Origin: Caprella mutica
Lineage: Eukaryota; Arthropoda; Malacostraca; Amphipoda; Caprellidae
DNA: 64,000 bases
Assembly: GCA_947561585.1 (NCBI GenBank)
Contig: CANNZV010002529.1
Coordinates: 1-64,000 of the forward strand
Direction: 5' to 3'
Shown: positions 43,855 to 56,100 of the stretch, in pieces
How the letters are laid out: each line of letters opens with the position of its first letter
How positions within the stretch are numbered: the first letter of the stretch is position 1
Made by a program: the position numbers and the translations under genes
The notes under the pieces: generated by a model
Databases searched by the model: none
Told to the model about the DNA's origin: nothing
What the model saw: the letters and a program-made list of their open reading frames with translations, nothing else

Positions 43855-44508
43855 CGTAAAGTGATTGTTACTGTAAAATGAAAAGCAAATTGTATCTATA
43901 AGTTATTACCATGGAAATAAATATAAGATCTTACTATGGAAAACATATACGGATAACCAAAGATTTAATGTATAAAAGAATAAGGCTGACCAATAATGGC
44001 ACCACCATAATTTTGTCAGGGTACTCGAATTATCCTTCCTGATTCATTAAAAAGATAAATATCAATGACCGATTTATCTTACCGTTCAATAATGCATTTC
44101 CTAATAATAGTATGAGGAAGGAATACAGTTATATTAATTTAATATATGTTTATATTTGTGTATACAAAATCTTAGCTTTGTATCTCATAATAAACGCACT
44201 AAAGGCCGGGAGAAGTTAATTTACATTCAGCAAATGTAATGTATTTTACGATTCTTTCTTCAACTCAAAGAAATACTGGAGAAAGATTCGAAACAGATGT
44301 TTAATTTGATTATATACTATCATACAACTAATATATTATATATATTATTATACAGCTAATTACATATTATTATTGAGCATATTTTATTAGTGGTAATTAT
44401 TAATGGAATTGGCTTCATGTCTTTATAGATTAATTACAATTATATCTGTTTATTTTAAGTTAGTATACCCTTAATAGATCTTAGGTAATTTGTCTCTGAA
44501 ATATGATA
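43855..44508. other. AT-rich DNA, nothing recognised
   Basis: About 650 bp with no ORF and no repeat recognised. Confidence 0.55.
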
Positions 44509-47424
44509 CAAATAATATTCCACTAGGGATGAACTCTTACTGTGAAGAACATTCATGCAATATCTATTTACAGTCAATACAAATAATATTCCACTAGGGA
44601 TGAACTCATACGATGGAGAACATTCATACAATATCTATTTACAGTCAATACAAATAATATTCCACTAGGGATGAACTCTTACTGTGAAGAACATTCATAC
44701 AATATCTATTTACAGTCAATACAAATAATATTCCACTAGGGATGAACTCTTACGGTGAAGAACATTCATACAATATCTATTAACAGTCAATACAAATAAT
44801 ATTCCACTAGGGATGAACTCTTACGGTGAAGAACATTCATACAATATCTATTTACAGTCAATACAAATAATATTCCACTAGGGATGAACTCTTACGGTGA
44901 AGAACATTCATACAATATCTATTTACAGTCAATACAAATAATATTCCACTAGGGATGAACTCTTACGGTGAAGAACATTCATACAATATCTATTTACAGT
45001 CAATACAAATAATATTCCACTAGGGATGAACTCATACGGTGAAGAACATTCATACAATATCTATTTACAGTCAATACAAATAATATTCCACTAAGGATGA
45101 ACTCATACGGTGAAGAACATTCATACAATATCTATTTACAGTCAATACAAATAATATTCCACTAGGGATGAACTCTTACGGTGAAGAACATTCATACAAT
45201 ATCTATTTACAGTCAATACAAATAATATTCCACTAGGGATGAACTCTTACGGTGAAGAACATTCATACAATATCTATTTACAGTCAATACAAATAATATT
45301 CAACTAGGGATGAACTCTTACGGTGAAGAACATTCATACAATATCTATTTACAGTCAATACAAATAATATTCCACTAAGGATGAACTCATACGGTGAAGA
45401 ACATTCATACAATATCTATTTACAGTCAATACAAATAATATTCCACTAGGGATGAACTCTTACGGTGAAGAACATTCATACAATATCTATTTACAGTCAA
45501 TACAAATAATATTCCACTAGGGATGAACTCATACGGTGAAGAACATTCATGCAATATCTATTTACAGTCAATACAAATAATATTCCACTAGGGATGAACT
45601 CATACGATGGAGAACATTCATACAATATCTATTTACAGTCAATACAAATAATATTCCACTAGGGATGAACTCTTACTGTGAAGAACATTCATGCAATATC
45701 TATTTACAGTCAATACAAATAATATTCCGCTAGGGATGAACTCATACGATGGAGAACATTCATACAATATCTATTTACAGTCAATACAAATAATATTCCA
45801 CTAGGGATGAACTCTTACGGTGAAGAACATTCATACAATATCTATTTACAGTCAATACAAATAATATTCCACTAGGGATGAACTCTTACGGTGAAGAACA
45901 TTCATACAATATCTATTAACAGTCAATACAAATAATATTCCACTAGGGATGAACTCTTACGGTGAAGAACATTCATACAATATCTATTTACAGTCAATAC
46001 AAATAATATTCCACTAGGGATGAACTCTTACGGTGAAGAACATTCATACAATATCTATTTACAGTCAATACAAATAATATTCCACTAGGGATGAACTCTT
46101 ACGGTGAAGAACATTCATACAATATCTATTTACAGTCAATACAAATAATATTCCACTAGGGATGAACTCATACGGTGAAGAACATTCATACAATATCTAT
46201 TTACAGTCAATACAAATAATATTCCACTAAGGATGAACTCATACGGTGAAGAACATTCATACAATATCTATTTACAGTCAATACAAATAATATTCCACTA
46301 GGGATGAACTCTTACGGTGAAGAACATTCATACAATATCTATTTACAGTCAATACAAATAATATTCCACTAGGGATGAACTCTTACGGTGAAGAACATTC
46401 ATACAATATCTATTTACAGTCAATACAAATAATATTCAACTAGGGATGAACTCTTACGGTGAAGAACATTCATACAATATCTATTTACAGTCAATACAAA
46501 TAATATTCCACTAAGGATGAACTCATACGGTGAAGAACATTCATACAATATCTATTTACAGTCAATACAAATAATATTCCACTAGGGATGAACTCTTACG
46601 GTGAAGAACATTCATACAATATCTACTTACAGTCAATACAAATAATATTCCACTAGGGATGAACTCATACGGTGAAGAACATTCATACAATATCTATTTA
46701 CAGTCAATACAAATAATATTCCACTAAGGATGAACTCATACGGTGAAGAACATTCATACAATATCTATTTACAGTAAATACAAATAATTTTCCACTAGGG
46801 ATGAACTCTTACGGTGAAGAACATTCATACAATATCTATTTACAGTCAATACAAATAATATTCCACTAGGGATGAACTCTTACGGTGAAGAACATTCATA
46901 CAATATCTATTTACAGTCAATACAAATAATATTCCACTAGGGATGAACTCATACGGTGAAGAACATTCATACAATATCTATTTACAGTCAATACAAATAA
47001 TATTCCACTAGGGACGAACTCTTACGGTGAAGAACATTCATACAATATCTATTTACAGTCAATACAAATAATATTCCACTAGGGATGAACTCTTACGGTG
47101 AAGAACATTCATACAATATCTATTTACAGTCAATACAAATAATATTCCACTAGGGATGAACTCTTACGGTGAAGAACATTCATACAATATCTATTTACAG
47201 TCAATACAAATAATATTCCACTAGGGATGAACTCTTACGGTGAAGAACATTCATACAATATCTATTTACAGTCAATACAAATAATATTCCACTAGGGATG
47301 AACTCTTACGGTGAAGAACATTCATACAATATCTATTCACAGTCAATACAAATAATATTCCACTAGGGATGAACTCTTACGGTGAAGAACATTCATACAA
47401 TATCTATTCACAGTCACTACAAAT
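44509..47424. repeat. 71-bp satellite-like array
   Basis: About 41 nearly identical copies of a 71-bp unit (landmarks ATTCCACTAGGGATGAACTC, TTACGGTGAAGAACATTCAT, ACAATATCTATTTACAGTC). Rare variants recur exactly 1,136 bp (16 units) apart: ATTAACAGTC at 44778/45914, TTCAACTAGG at 45299/46435, and ATTCATGCAA at 44551/45687. A block of at least 16 units was therefore duplicated recently. No coding capacity. Confidence 0.97.
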
Positions 47425-47766
47425 CAATAAAACTAGTGAATATCATTTAAAAGAAGGAGACGAATTCGTTCACACCTGTTTTTATGTGTTTATTAATTGG
47501 TTTAAGTATTTAATATTGCATAATAAATCCTTTCTGAAGTTCCATTATACATGCAAGACACTCCACTGAAATTAACAGTACAGATTTTATCAAGTGGCCT
47601 TCACCTAAAAACGTGAAATATATTAAACACAAGTTATCACCAAGCCATGCAGTAATAAAAGGAAAAACTCGATGCTTTATGTGGTCGTAAAGTTTAATTT
47701 TTAGTCCAATGGTCGCTAAGTTGTTAACAACGTTGCGGAGGTGATATGAGGTATAGGCAATTGTTT
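47425..47766. other. Spacer between arrays
   Basis: About 340 bp. The ORF at 47369-47569 starts inside the array and has no recognisable domain. Confidence 0.5.
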
Positions 47767-48100
47767 GGAGATCTACTGTACTTGCCCGTTAAGAATAACG
47801 TGTTCTCAATGGTATCAATATTAGTAACTAGTGTACTTGCCCGTTAAGACCAACGTGTTCTTAAAAGTGTCTACATTTGTAACTAGTGTACTTGCCCGTT
47901 AAGAATAACGTGCTCTCAATTATATGAATATTTCTAACTAGTGTATTTGCCCGTTAAGAATAACGTGCTCTCAATTGTATGAATATTTCTTACTAGTGTA
48001 CTTGCCCATTAAGAATAACGTGCTCTCAATGGTATCAATATTTCTAACTAGTGTACTTGCCCGTTAAGAATAACGTGTTCTTAATAGTGTCTATATATGT
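47767..48100. repeat. 55-bp tandem repeat
   Basis: About six copies of a 55-bp unit with CTAGTGTACTTGCCCGTTAA, GAATAACGTGCTCTCAAT and TATCAATATTTCTAA. More diverged than the 71-bp array. Confidence 0.92.
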
Positions 48101-48611
48101 GAATATATTTTTCGTCGAATTTTGTTTATATATTTAATCATATTATTCATTTTCTTGTAGTTATATGTCATCGCTTCCACTATTCATTCCGATATAATTC
48201 GCCTTGACTCTTATACATTAAACATGTAAATAGTGTTCTGTATCCTTTAATAATTATAGTACTGGGAATTTGAAAAAAATGTATAAATTAATAATCATCT
48301 TTATTATATACTATTATAATTGCAAACAACTAATTCGATGAATAAATGAAAATTATAATTCACAAATTCCAATCATTTGTCTAAGTACAATCATTCCCTA
48401 AATCACTTTACAATTTACCGTAGTAATAACACTGCATGGTACAGACCAGTCTTTTACCAGTGACTGTACTCAGTTGTTTTATTATGGTTGTCTGCAAAAG
48501 AACAGAGTTCATTATTTCAATCGAAAAGGATTTGGAAAAAAGAAAGTGATTTCAAAGATGAATTGTGGAATTTCTGCAAGAAAGAAATCGATTATAAGAA
48601 AGCTACCTAGA
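48101..48611. other. AT-rich DNA, nothing recognised
   Basis: About 510 bp. The 62-codon ORF at 48474-48662 has a lysine-rich low-complexity product and overlaps the hairpin element that follows; not supported as a gene. Confidence 0.5.
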
Positions 48612-48697
48612 GATGATAAAGAGAGAAAGTTATGGTGGGTTCTTAGAAGATTATTCTACTGAATTCATCGATGGCTCCATCGTAACTTTCTCATAGA
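48612..48697. mobile_element. About 85-bp hairpin element, likely relative of two array monomers
   Basis: GAGAAAGTTATGGTGG on the left and CCATCGTAACTTTCTC on the right are inverted repeats with two mismatches. Inside are CTTAGAAGATTA and GATGGCTCCATCG. The same words, in the same order, form the 40-bp array 0.5 kb downstream (TTATGGTGG, CATAGAAGACTA, GGCTCCATCG). The left half matches the 35-bp array at 6.1 kb. Confidence 0.6.
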
Positions 48698-48772
48698 GAT
48701 TTTAAGGATTAATTTGATATATGCGTGATAGCATTGAAATTATCTCGAGGAATTTTTGTAAAGTAGCAGGTG

Positions 48773-48890
48773 ATTTTGTTCATGGAGTCACTTTTCCTTC
48801 TGACTGTTTCTTCCAGTCCCTTGTATTTAATTTACTATTTATGTCAGCGTTATAGCATTTTGTTTCAATAGAGATGTTAAACCACTTATT
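48773..48890 (-). mobile_element. SINE-like repeat fragment, copy 5
   Basis: Read on the minus strand: AAGTGGTTTAACATCTC, GCTATAACGCTGACATAAA, ACAAGGGACTGGAAGAAAC and GTGACTCCATGAAC, matching the 5-prime part of the family. Confidence 0.65.
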
Positions 48891-48954
48891 ACAATTTCAC
48901 CATAAATCTTCAATTACTTTACAAGCTATTTGCTCCATAATTTCTTCATAATGT

Positions 48955-49090
48955 GCAAGATGGCGCCACGTACTCCATTTGGGGTGTATTTACACAGCTC
49001 TTCTCTGGCATTAAACAAACGTTATATTCTTGCTTGAATAAACAGGCAATTTACATTCAGTTGTACGAGGAGAATGGATTTGATTTTTCA
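48955..49090. repeat. Dispersed repeat pair, copy 1
   Basis: ATATTCTTGCTTGAATAAAC, then AGGCAATTT and GAATGG-x-TTTGATTTTT, matches 50550-50665 (CATATTCTGGCCTAAATAAA, then CAGGCAATTT). Class unknown. Confidence 0.5.
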
Positions 49091-49179
49091 GACACTAGGA
49101 TGATCATTCGAAACGGATTGCAGTGAAACAAATCCAAGATTTGGGAGTTACTAATACAAATCTCTACTTAGAGAGTGTT

Positions 49180-49412
49180 ATGGTGGGGCCATAGAAGACT
49201 AAGTATATAGGGCTCCATCGTATAGGGGCCATAGAAGACTAAGTATATAGAGCTCCATCGTATAGGGGCCATAGAAGACTAAGTATATAGAGCTCCATCG
49301 TATAGGGGCCATAGAAGACTGAGTATATAGAGCTCCATCGTATAGGGGCCATAGAAGACTAAGTATATAGAGCTCCATCGTATAGGGGCCATAGAAGACT
49401 AAGTATATAGGG
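49180..49412. repeat. 40-bp tandem repeat
   Basis: About 5.5 copies of a 40-bp unit with TAGGGGCCATAGAAGACTAA, GTATATAGAGCTCCATCG. The leftmost unit still reads GTTATGGTGGGGCCATAGAA, tying it to the hairpin element at 48612 and the 35-bp array at 6140. Confidence 0.93.
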
Positions 49413-49564
49413 CTCTTTATTATTCATAGATTTTCTCTAAATATCATCTCTTCCTGGTAAATGGAGAAAAGTATAATGTATATCTATGTAGTTGATACGT
49501 CGGAAAAATAATATATGCCGATAGACGGATTTTGATCAGCGATTAATTATTATAGTTGATTATT

Positions 49565-50320
49565 TTCGACTATGATTGATTCGATTGATTCTAATCGTAT
49601 ACGATTGATTCCAATCGTATTCGATTGATTCCAATCGTATTCGATTGATTCCAATCGTATTCGATTGATTCTAATCGTATTCGGTCGACTCCAATCGTAT
49701 TCGATTGATTCCAATCGTATTCGATTGATTCCAATCCTTTTCGATTGATTCCAATCGTATTCGATTGATTCCAATCGTATTCGATTGATTCCAATCGTAT
49801 TCGATTGATTCTAATCGTATTCGGTCGACTCCAATCGTATTCGACTGATTCCAATCGTGTTCGATTGATTCCAATCGTATTCGATTGATTCCAATCGTAT
49901 TCGATTGATTCCAATCGTATTCGATTGATTCCAATCGTATTCGATTGATTCCAATCGTATTCGATTGATTCCAATCGTATTCGATTGATTCCAATCGTAT
50001 TCGATTGATTCTAATCGTATTCGGTCGACTCCAATCGTATTCGATTCATTCCAATCGTATTCGATTGATTCCAATCGTATTCGATTGATTCTAATCGTAT
50101 TCGGTCGACTCCAATCGTATTCGATTGATTCCAATCGTATTCGATTGATTCCAATCGTATTCGATTGATTCCAATCGTATTCGATTGATTCTAATCGTAT
50201 TCGATTGATTCCAATCGTATTCGATTGATTCTAATCGTATTCGATTGATTCCAATCGTATTCGATTGATTCCAATCGTATTCGATTGATTCTAATCGTAT
50301 TCGATTGATTCCAACCGTAA
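49565..50320. repeat. 20-bp minisatellite with hairpin monomer
   Basis: About 37 copies of CGATTGATTCCAATCGTATT. CGATTG and CAATCG form a 6-bp stem with a 4-nt loop in each monomer. A variant with GGTCGACTCC occurs at 49683, 49823, 50023 and 50103. Five overlapping minus-strand ORFs (up to 127 codons, motif ESIEYDWNQSNTIGINRIR) are by-products. Confidence 0.95.
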
Positions 50321-50549
50321 TGAAATGAAACCACTTATAGTTAATTGTCTTTCGTCGGGAATTCATGACAAAGTAATCTATGATAATATCTGATTTATGA
50401 TACTTTAATCAAAACTATGAAAATACAATCAATATTTACAGTTTTCATCAATATAAGACAATCTGACGAGAACTTATTTTCCAGGTATATAATTATGAAT
50501 AATTTTCCTATTTACCTTAATCGTTAGAGTAGCTAAAGTATGTTGTTTG

Positions 50550-50665
50550 CGCTTATGGCGAATGTTTACCAAGTCTTTAAATAACTGTCATATTCTGGCC
50601 TAAATAAACAGGCAATTTGTATGCAATTCAACCAAGTGAATGGGCCCTGATTTTTGTGATGTAAA
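50550..50665. repeat. Dispersed repeat pair, copy 2
   Basis: Similar to 48955-49090: TCATATTCTGGCCTAAATAA, then ACAGGCAATTTG and GTGAATGGGCCCTGATTTTT. Confidence 0.5.
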
Positions 50666-50689
50666 TACGCTGCTTAAAGAGATATTTGC

Positions 50690-50940
50690 ACGGATTTCAA
50701 TGCAATCTTTAAAGAATTTGAAATCGCAATTTGAAAATTTGAAATTAAGCTTTCAGAATTCGAATTTCACTTTCAGAATTTGAAATCGCGGTTTATGATT
50801 TGAAATTAAATTTTATGGACTTGGAATTGCGTTTTAAGGATGTGAAATTACAGTCTTAGAATTACAGTGTTTGAGTATATGAAATTATGTTTTGTTATGG
50901 GATAACACGTTAAGGATTATGAAGTACGGTTTTGAATATT
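50690..50940. repeat. Eroded tandem repeat of about 25 bp
   Basis: Diverged units around GAATTTGAAATCGCGGTTT, ATTTGAAATTAAATTTTATG and GATGTGAAATTACAGTCTTA. Old array, no coding capacity. Confidence 0.6.
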
Positions 50941-51034
50941 AGAATTATAATTTTAAAATATAGAAGCGATGTCCGCCTGTATATTCATTTTTTTGTACAA
51001 CAAACTGCTATATATTGAATTAAAGATTATTTTT

Positions 51035-51235
51035 CCGAGTGTGCGGAAGATTCCACTGAGGAAAATTACACTGCGGAAAGTTCCACTGAGGAAAATTCCA
51101 CTGAGGAAAATTCCACTGCGGAAAGTTCCACTGGGAAAATTACACTGCGGAAAGTTCCACTGAGGAAAATTCCACTGAGGAAGATTCCACCGCGGAAAAT
51201 TTCACTGGTAAATTTCAACTGAGGAAAATTCCACT
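51035..51235 (+). repeat. 15-bp tandem repeat, array 2 of a paralogous pair
   Basis: About 13 units of GGAAAATTCCACTGA or GGAAAGTTCCACTGC, bordered by GTGTGCGGAAGATTCCACTG and TTCCACTAAACAGAATCTAA. Both borders, and the sequence beyond the right one (GGAACTTTTTCCTA), are shared with the array at 36975. The ORF over its left part is a by-product. Confidence 0.88.
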
Positions 51236-51888
51236 AAACAGAATCTAATATCTAAAATTCAACCAGGAACTTTTTCCTATGTATATTTATTATTTTCTAA
51301 AACAATACTGTTCCGTCCAAGAGGCAGTCCAAAATATATTTTGATAAATTATTTTAGCTGAGCAGGTGATACTTTTTCAGTAAGTTTATAATTATGAAAC
51401 GTTTACTTCTTTAAAATAATTATTTATCTCTGTTCAATGTTATACTAGCAGAGTGTAGAATAGTGTCTTTAACCAATAAGGATGTGCAAATTTGAACTAC
51501 ATATATTTGTGTGAAGCATTTTTGTGCAAGACCGCAAGACCAAAATGGATAAACATTTCTAAAAAGATATAGAAAATGGTTTACATTAAAAATATAATTT
51601 TCATACAAACAAGAGGCAATTCACTCACGCTTGAAACGATTTGTGTGTGGATTTCAAAACGAAAATGGATTAACATTCCTACAAAATATATCTAATACCT
51701 TTAATTTTAATAATATTTCAATTATTATTGTTGTCACTATATTTAACATGTTTTAATTGCAAAATATGTCCATATCATTAATGTGTAAATTGATTGTACT
51801 CTTTGTTTCCTTGCCCTTACTTAAAACTTAAACCTCAACTATAATCAGTAAAATATTTGAAGTCTCGACCCACTGTTTGGGTTCCACT
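51236..51888. other. AT-rich DNA, nothing recognised
   Basis: About 650 bp. ATTTGTGTGAAGCATTTTTG and GATTTGTGTGTGGATTTC may be remnants of a tandem duplication (about 51505 and 51640). No gene. Confidence 0.45.
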
Positions 51889-52109
51889 GGTCTATAGGTA
51901 CGTTTTGCATGCAGCGATTGTTGCGATCATCGCTCAGCGAAGATTGTCCAGTAATAGAAATTCCGAATAGGCACATTGAATTATAACTCGGCGATAATCG
52001 CTCGTTGCAAAACAGCTCCAGAGGAATAGCATTGAACTAGTGATCAGCGATAATCACTAGGCGATGATCTCAATTAACAATCGCTGCATGCAAAACGTAC
52101 CTTTAGACC
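51889..52109. mobile_element. MITE with near-perfect 37-bp inverted ends
   Basis: GGTCTATAGGTACGTTTTGC, then ATGCAGCGATTGTT, at the left is mirrored by AACAATCGCTGCATGC, then AAAACGTACCTTTAGACC, at the right, with one mismatch. Internal GATCATCGCT and GCGATAATCGCT motifs are also palindromic. No ORF. Target duplication not identifiable, because the next element abuts it. Confidence 0.82.
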
Positions 52110-52110
52110 C

Positions 52111-52319
52111 CCTTCACACTTGCGTTTCTCAACGCTGCCTTTAAATAAATGCTCATGACAAAAAGGTTAACTACAATTGATTTTGACGGAGCCCTTCACA
52201 CTTGCGCTTTTTTTCACCAGGATTTTTCCTAACGCAAGTTTAAAATCAATTGTAGCTAAAAAATTTCCCATGAGCATTTTTTAAAAAGCGGAGTTGAGGT
52301 AACGCAAGTTTAAAGAAGG
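52111..52319. mobile_element. MITE with CCTTCACACTTGCG ends
   Basis: The left arm has CTTCACACTTGCGTTTCTC, GCTCATGACAAAAAGG and CTACAATTGATTTT. The right arm has AAAATCAATTGTAGC, CCCATGAGCATTTTTT and GAGGTAACGCAAGTTTAAAG. The ACTTGCG word recurs in the middle (52200), so the structure may be two nested hairpins. Directly adjacent to the previous MITE. Confidence 0.7.
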
Positions 52320-52844
52320 CCTAATTAAGTGGTAGGTACTAAGGTAGATTCCTTACCCTATGTGACATTAAAAGTTTCAAAACATAATATAAATACTTCA
52401 CTCTATCTCTTCTTTATTTTGTAGTCGGAGGTTATGAAATCTGGAAAGTTTTTTTAAATATATCTGCTGATTGGTATTGTGTTTTATTCATATGAAATCA
52501 TCTTTTTCAAATGTTTTCATTAGATTTTTTTTATTTACTTAGTATTAGTATCACGGGAAGGTCCAGGACAAACCAAACTTACAATTAAATTTGCTATATT
52601 CTATAACCCAAGTAAATTCCTAAATAGAAACTGAATTAATTAATAATAAAACAGTATAATACAGTATTAAACTGAAAATAAATGTCCGATAGAATTTTAC
52701 ATCTAAAGATTTTGATTCCTGCAATCATTTAAACTGTGTTCAAATACTGAATGAAAAATTACCCAAAATATACCGAAAGCAACATTTACTGCTGAAATTA
52801 TGGCTGCTTTCGTACAAAAGAAATGTTATTTATTTAAATCGAAA
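52320..52844. other. AT-rich DNA, nothing recognised
   Basis: About 520 bp with no ORF or repeat recognised. Confidence 0.5.
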
Positions 52845-52972
52845 ATGGCCGTACAAACGTATAGGTTTTTTTAAGTCTTTCCACCAGACTTTTTGCTAAG
52901 CTCGTCCTACTTTTTCCACGAGAATATAAGAAAAAACGATATAATTATAATTTATTTTAGTTGGTATCCATG
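52845..52972. mobile_element. Long-hairpin MITE, half copy
   Basis: ATGGCCGTACAAACGTATAG, then TAAGTCTTTCCACCAGAC, GCTAAGCTCGTCCTACTTTT and TAGTTGGTATCCATG match the left arm of the elements at 9659 and 28416. The right arm is missing; the break falls at the hairpin loop. Confidence 0.75.
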
Positions 52973-53014
52973 TTTATGACCTCAGTTTCTTCGTGTGTCA
53001 AACCAATGGTGTAG

Positions 53015-53125
53015 GGTACCGTACAGGACACTTAATTAGGTTCACAGTACTCGGAAAGTAGGTATCAAGATTATCCTGACAAATTTCTAAATATCAGATT
53101 GGTTTATGAACTGTGTTTGAAACCA
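53015..53125. repeat. Dispersed repeat X, diverged copy
   Basis: CACAGTACTCGGAAAGTAGG and AATATCAGATTGGTTTATGA correspond to 12935-13005. A shorter relative is at 58338-58405 (ACAGTACTCGGACAGTGGGT). Confidence 0.45.
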
Positions 53126-53189
53126 CTTTCAGAGAACTGTGATATTAGCCTGAGATTAAAAAACGAATTTCACTGTTGTTGTAGAGTTG

Positions 53190-56100
53190 GCCAACAGTCA
53201 CTAAGTTAACAGTCTTTTAGCCAACAGTCACTAAGTTAACAGTCTTTCAGCCAACAGTCATTTAGCCAACAGTCATTTAGCCAACAGTCTTTTAGCCAAC
53301 AGTCACTAAGTTAACAGTCTTTCAGCCAACAGTCATTTAGCCAAGAGTCATTTAGCCAACAGTCTTTTAGCCAACAGTCACTAAGTCAACAGTCTTTCAG
53401 CCAACAGTCATTTAGCCAACAGTCTTTTAGCCAACAGTCACTAAGTTAACAGTCTTTCAGCCAACAGTCATTTAGCCAACAGTCTTTTAGCCAACAGTCA
53501 CTAAGTAAACAGTCTTTCAGCCAACAGTCATTTAGCCAACAGTCATTTAGCCAACAGTCTTTTAGCCAACAGTCACTAAGTCAACAGTCTTTCAGCCAAC
53601 AGTCATTTAGCCAACAGTCTTTTAGCCAACAGTCACTAAGTTAACAGTCTTTCAGCCAACAGTCATTCAGCCAATAGTCATTTAGCCAACAGTCATTTAG
53701 CCAACAGTCATTCAGCCAATAGTCATTTAGCCAACAGTCATTTAGCCAACAGTCATTTAGCCAACAGTCTTTCAGCCAACAGTCATTCAGCCAACAGTCA
53801 TTTAGCCAACAGTCATTCAGCCAACTGTCATTTAGCCACCAGTCATCCAGCCAACAGTCATTTAGCCAACAGTCATTCAGCCAACAGTCATTTAGCCAAC
53901 AGTCATTTAGCCACCAGTCATTCAGCCAACAGTCATTCAGCCAACAGTCATTTAGCCAACAGTCATTTAGCCAACAGTCATTTAGCCAACAGTCTTTCAG
54001 CCAACAGTCATTCAGCCAACAGTCATTTAGCCAACAGTCATTTAGCCAACAGTCATTTAGCCAATAGTCATTTAGCCAACAGTCTTTTAGCCAACAGTCA
54101 CTAAGTCAACAGTCTTTCAGCCAACAGTCATTTAGCCAACAGTCTTTTAGCCAACAGTCACTAAGTCAACAGTCTTTCAGCCAACAGTCATTTAGCCAAC
54201 AGTCTTTTAGCCAACAGTCACTAAGTTAACAGTCTTTCAGCCAACAGTCATTTAGCCAACAGTCATTTAGCCAACAGTCATTTAGCCAACAGTCATTTAG
54301 CCAACAGTCTTTCAGCCAACAGTCATTTAGCCAACAGTCTTTCAGCCAACAGTCATTTAGCCAACAGTCATTTAGCCAACAGTCATTTAGCCAACAGTCA
54401 TTTAGCCAACAGTCATTTAGCCAACAGTCATTCAGCCAACAGTCATTCAGCCAATAGTCATTCAGCCAACAGTCATTTAGCCAACAGTCTTTCAGCCAAC
54501 AGTCATTTAGCCAACAGTCTTTCAGCCAACAGTCATTTAGCCAACAGTCATTTAGCCAACAGTCATTTAGCCAACAGTCATTCAGCCAACAGTCATTCAG
54601 CCAATAGTCATTCAGCCAACAGTCATTTAGCCAACAGTCTTTCAGCCAACAGTCATTTAGCCAACAGTCTTTCAGCCAACAGTCTTTCAGCCAACAGTCA
54701 TTTAGCCAACAGTCATTTAGCCAACAGTCATTTAGCCAACAGTCATTCAGCCAACAGTCATTCAGCCAACAGTCATTCAGCCAACAGTCATTTAGCCAAC
54801 AGTCATTTAGCCACCAGTCATTCAGCCAACAGTCATTCAGCCAACAGTCATTTAGCCAACAGTCATTTAGCCAACAGTCATTTAGCCAACAGTCTTTCAG
54901 CCAACAGTCATTCAGCCAACAGTCATTTAGCCAACAGTCATTTAGCCAACAGTCATTTAGCCAACAGTCATTTAGCCAATAGTCATTTAGCCAACAGTCT
55001 TTTAGCCAACAGTCACTAAGTCAACAGTCTTTCAGCCAACAGTCATTTAGCCAACAGTCTTTTAGCCAACAGTCACTAAGTCAACAGTCTTTCAGCCAAC
55101 AGTCATTTAGCCAACAGTCTTTTAGCCAACAGTCACTAAGTTAACAGTCTTTCAGCCAACAGTCATTTAGCCAACAGTCATTTAGCCAACAGTCATTTAG
55201 CCAACAGTCATTTAGCCAACAGTCTTTCAGCCAACAGTCATTTAGCCAACAGTCTTTCAGCCAACAGTCATTTAGCCAACAGTCATTTAGCCAACAGTCA
55301 TTTAGCCAACAGTCATTCAGCCAACAGTCATTCAGCCAATAGTCATTCAGCCAACAGTCATTTAGCCAACAGTCATTTAGCCAACAGTCATTCAGCCAAC
55401 AGTCATTTAGCCAACAGTCTTTTAGCCAACAGTCACTAAGTCAACAGTCTTTCAGCCAACAGTCATTTAGCCAACAGTCTTTTAGCCAACAGTCACTAAG
55501 TTAACAGTCTTTCAGCCAACAGTCATTTAGCCAACAGTCATTTAGCCAACAGTCATTTAGCCAACAGTCATTCAGCCAACAGTCATTTAGCCAACAGTCA
55601 TTTAGCCAACAGTCATTCAGCCAACAGTCATTCAGCCAATAGTCATTCAGCCAACAGTCATTTAGCCAACAGTCATTTAGCCACCAGTCATTCAGCCAAC
55701 AGTCATTTAGCCAATAGTCATTTAGCCAACAGTCTTTTAGCCAACAGTCACTAAGTTAACAGTCTTTCAGCCAACAGTCATTTAGCCAACAGTCATTTAG
55801 CCAACAGTCTTTTAGCCAACAGTCACTAAGTCAACAGTCTTTCAGCCAACAGTCATTTAGCCAACAGTCTTTTAGCCAACAGTCACTAAGTTAACAGTCA
55901 TTCAGCCAACAGTCATTTAGTCAACAGTAATTTAGCCAACAGTCACTTAGCCAACCGTCTTTCAGCCAACAGTCATTTAGCCAACAGTCATTCAGCCAAC
56001 AGTCATTTAGCCAACAGTCATTTAGCCAACAGTCATTTAGCCAACAGTCATTTAGCCAACAGTCATTTAGCCAACAGTCATTTAGCCAACAGTCATTTAG

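Noticed and set aside
44509..47424. CRISPR-like regular repeat-spacer structure
   Set aside because: The whole 71-bp unit is conserved, so there are no variable spacers, and the genome is eukaryotic.
49550..50366. Five minus-strand ORFs with the ESIEYDWNQS motif
   Set aside because: By-products of the 20-bp array. The 20-bp period visits all frames and few stops occur.
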